Shown here: positions 63,637 through 64,000 of the stretch, piece after piece
Position numbering within the stretch: the first letter of the stretch is position 1
How the letters are laid out: each line of letters starts with the position of its first letter
NCBI GenBank assembly: GCA_023146255.1
Contig: JAGLCJ010000005.1
Span: 62,001 to 126,000, forward strand
DNA from: Alcanivoracaceae bacterium
GTDB taxonomy: Bacteria; Pseudomonadota; Gammaproteobacteria; Pseudomonadales; Alcanivoracaceae
Direction: 5' to 3'
Length of the DNA stretch: 64,000 bases
The notes under the pieces: generated by a model
Databases searched by the model: none
Told to the model about the DNA's origin: nothing
The model's input: only the letters and a program-made list of their open reading frames with translations
Made by a program: the position numbers and the translations under genes

Positions 63637-64000
63637 ATGGCAGAAGCAAAGCAACTCAGTGGCGCCGGCCTGCGTGGCCAGGTAGCGGGGAAGACCGCAC
63701 TGTCCACCGTCGGCAAGTCGGGCTCGGGTCTGACCTATCGCGGCTATGATGTGAAGGATCTGGCAGAAACCTGCCAGTTCGAGGAAGTCGCTTACCTGAT
63801 TCTGAAAGGCCATTTGCCGACCAGCGCCGAGCTGGCTGCCTACAAGGCCAAGCTGAAAAAGCTGCGCGGCCTGCCGTCGGCGCTGAAGGAAGTGCTGGAG
63901 CGCATTCCGAAAGACGCCCACCCGATGGATGTGATGCGTACCGGCTGCTCCATGCTCGGTAACCTGGAAACGGAAACCGATTTCGCCCAGCAGCAGGACG
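63637..64000 (+). CDS. prpC: 2-methylcitrate synthase PrpC (5' part)
   Basis: The first 121 codons of a citrate-synthase-family enzyme condensing propionyl-CoA with oxaloacetate; it runs off the window. The start LSGAGLRGQVAGKTALSTVGKSGSGLTYRGYDVKDLAE and EEVAYLILKGHLPT are those of PrpC rather than GltA. CAGGGGA precedes the ATG. It follows prpB, the usual order. Confidence 0.93.
   Translation, partial: MAEAKQLSGAGLRGQVAGKTALSTVGKSGSGLTYRGYDVKDLAETCQFEEVAYLILKGHLPTSAELAAYKAKLKKLRGLPSALKEVLERIPKDAHPMDVMRTGCSMLGNLETETDFAQQQD

Overview
The window looks like a chromosomal segment of a GC-rich gammaproteobacterium. The core genes (rluF, trhO, smc-zipA-ligA, cysZ, mnmC, pilU, hrpB, ppsR, rlmG, pabB, prpB/prpC) are those of Pseudomonadales/Oceanospirillales. 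A phasin-like protein, three GMC oxidoreductases, a carboxylesterase, an acyl-CoA-binding protein, the methylcitrate cycle and a cluster resembling the Acinetobacter fil genes suggest a lipid- or alkane-using, perhaps marine, organism in the Alcanivorax/Acinetobacter neighbourhood. The species is an inference, not something read directly. No rRNA, CRISPR array, prophage or transposase gene was seen. There is one tRNA (Pro, anticodon CGG).

Layout. 1-5.2 kb: end of rluF, an AraC regulator, a phasin-like protein, a type-B carboxylesterase, a BolA protein and trhO. 5.2-5.65 kb: a gene-free stretch with a perfect 31-bp inverted repeat, a pyrimidine-rich tract and a further foldable element. 5.6-13.3 kb: a ketopantoate-reductase-like protein, an orphan ribbon-helix-helix protein with an AT-rich leader, a cholesterol-oxidase-like GMC enzyme, several uncharacterised proteins, an AI-2E-type permease, a zinc-ribbon membrane protein and cysZ. 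13.4-21.2 kb: smc, zipA, ligA and three small coupled genes. 21.2-36.6 kb: mnmC, a hybrid histidine kinase, a c-di-GMP enzyme, pilU, hrpB, an acyl-CoA/phospholipid trio (thioesterase, acyltransferase, acyl-CoA-binding protein), ppsR and a lytic transglycosylase. 36.8-41.4 kb: two tandem copies of a two-gene module (Tat-type small subunit plus GMC oxidoreductase). 41.4-44.8 kb: a HepT/MntA toxin-antitoxin pair beside tRNA-Pro, then convergent rlmG and pabB.

44.9-51.9 kb is a tightly overlapping minus-strand glycan operon: rmlB, rmlA, a VioA-like aminotransferase, a WbqC protein, two sulfotransferases and a methyltransferase. Divergent from it at 51.98 kb is a protein that aligns by eye with HMW1C-type cytoplasmic N-glucosyltransferases. 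Immediately downstream (54.2-61.8 kb) lies a six-gene envelope cluster: a DUF6160/FilA-like secreted protein, a C39-family peptidase, an outer-membrane barrel, a FadL-family barrel and two lipoproteins. Its gene order resembles the poorly understood fil locus of Acinetobacter. The pairing of a sulfated/aminated sugar pathway, a protein N-glycosyltransferase and a surface cluster is the most interesting part of the window. 61.8-64 kb starts the propionate (2-methylcitrate) operon with its GntR regulator and two operator-like dyads.

Across the window there are about a dozen loci of REP-like elements of two types (inner palindromes CCGTCGATCGACGG and GCGGCCGATCGGCCGC, both headed by GTAGGAGC). 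They are almost always paired one of each type. In at least seven cases the TAG of the GTAGGAGC head is the stop codon of the adjoining gene; one element supplies the stop codons of two convergent genes, rlmG and pabB.
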